Source: JAKEGN01 sp964465665 (GTDB taxonomy: Bacteria > Pseudomonadota > Gammaproteobacteria > Steroidobacterales > Woeseiaceae). Taken from it: a stretch of DNA of 5,930 bases. The DNA is taken from the NCBI GenBank assembly GCA_964465665.1, contig CAYXKM010000033.1, forward strand, positions 1-5,930, in the 5' to 3' direction. The translations under genes and the position numbers were made by a program. The notes under the pieces were generated by a model, which saw nothing but the letters and a program-made list of their open reading frames with translations, did no database searches and had not been told where the DNA came from. Shown here in pieces: positions 5,882-5,930 of the stretch; the stretch's first letter is position 1; the number at the start of each line of letters is the position of its first letter.

Positions 5882-5930
5882 GGCAGAGAGTCCTGGATGC
5901 CGAGGAGATTCGGACAAATAAATCCGGCAC

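Noticed and set aside
5850..5930. Possible DUF3365-like minus-strand remnant (RDRGYADR before a stop) at the right edge
   Set aside because: Only a few residues resemble RARGYAEGD, and they derive from the same 15-bp repeat; the flanking codons show no DUF3365 motif, so no gene is called.

Overview
The window looks like a piece of a Gram-negative, moderately GC-rich proteobacterial chromosome, most likely a gammaproteobacterium. The evidence is an outer-membrane beta-barrel of the Omp85/D15 superfamily, several Sec signal peptides, and a beta-propeller protein ending in a GlyGly-CTERM-like sorting tail, a signal found mainly in Gammaproteobacteria. The exact organism cannot be named from this sequence.

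Layout. Bases 1 to about 300 encode, on the minus strand, part of a Tll0287-like (DUF3365) haem-binding domain with a CxxCH motif. Its N-terminal part is missing, and its other end runs off the window. Almost at the point where that homology stops, the plus strand begins the last ~70 codons of a TTC38-like tetratricopeptide protein, ending at 504. These two pieces abut within a few bases and look like truncated remnants meeting at a rearrangement breakpoint. Bases 540-2159 (minus) hold an intact exported protein: about nine TolB/WD40-like propeller repeats, a PTGAP repeat linker and a GGG + hydrophobic + basic C-terminal tail.

A 256-bp divergent intergenic region (2160-2415) holds short repeats and an inverted repeat. 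It leads into a compact plus-strand gene set: a gamma-glutamyltransferase-family Ntn hydrolase (2416-4272), a POTRA-less Omp85/D15-type outer-membrane barrel (4281-5390) and a small potassium-channel-like inner-membrane protein (5403-5849). Gaps of 8 and 12 bases suggest one transcript. The channel gene ends inside a strong hairpin.

How they may work together (inference). The hydrolase keeps the nucleophile Thr and the oxyanion Gly-Gly of the GGT fold but lacks the residues that classical GGT uses to hold the gamma-glutamyl group, so it probably acts in the periplasm on another amide substrate. The barrel could provide an outer-membrane route or anchor, and the channel could be an ion-handling partner in the inner membrane. 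The divergent propeller protein is predicted to be exported and surface-sorted, and may share regulation with the operon. No mobile element, tRNA, rRNA or CRISPR array was seen.
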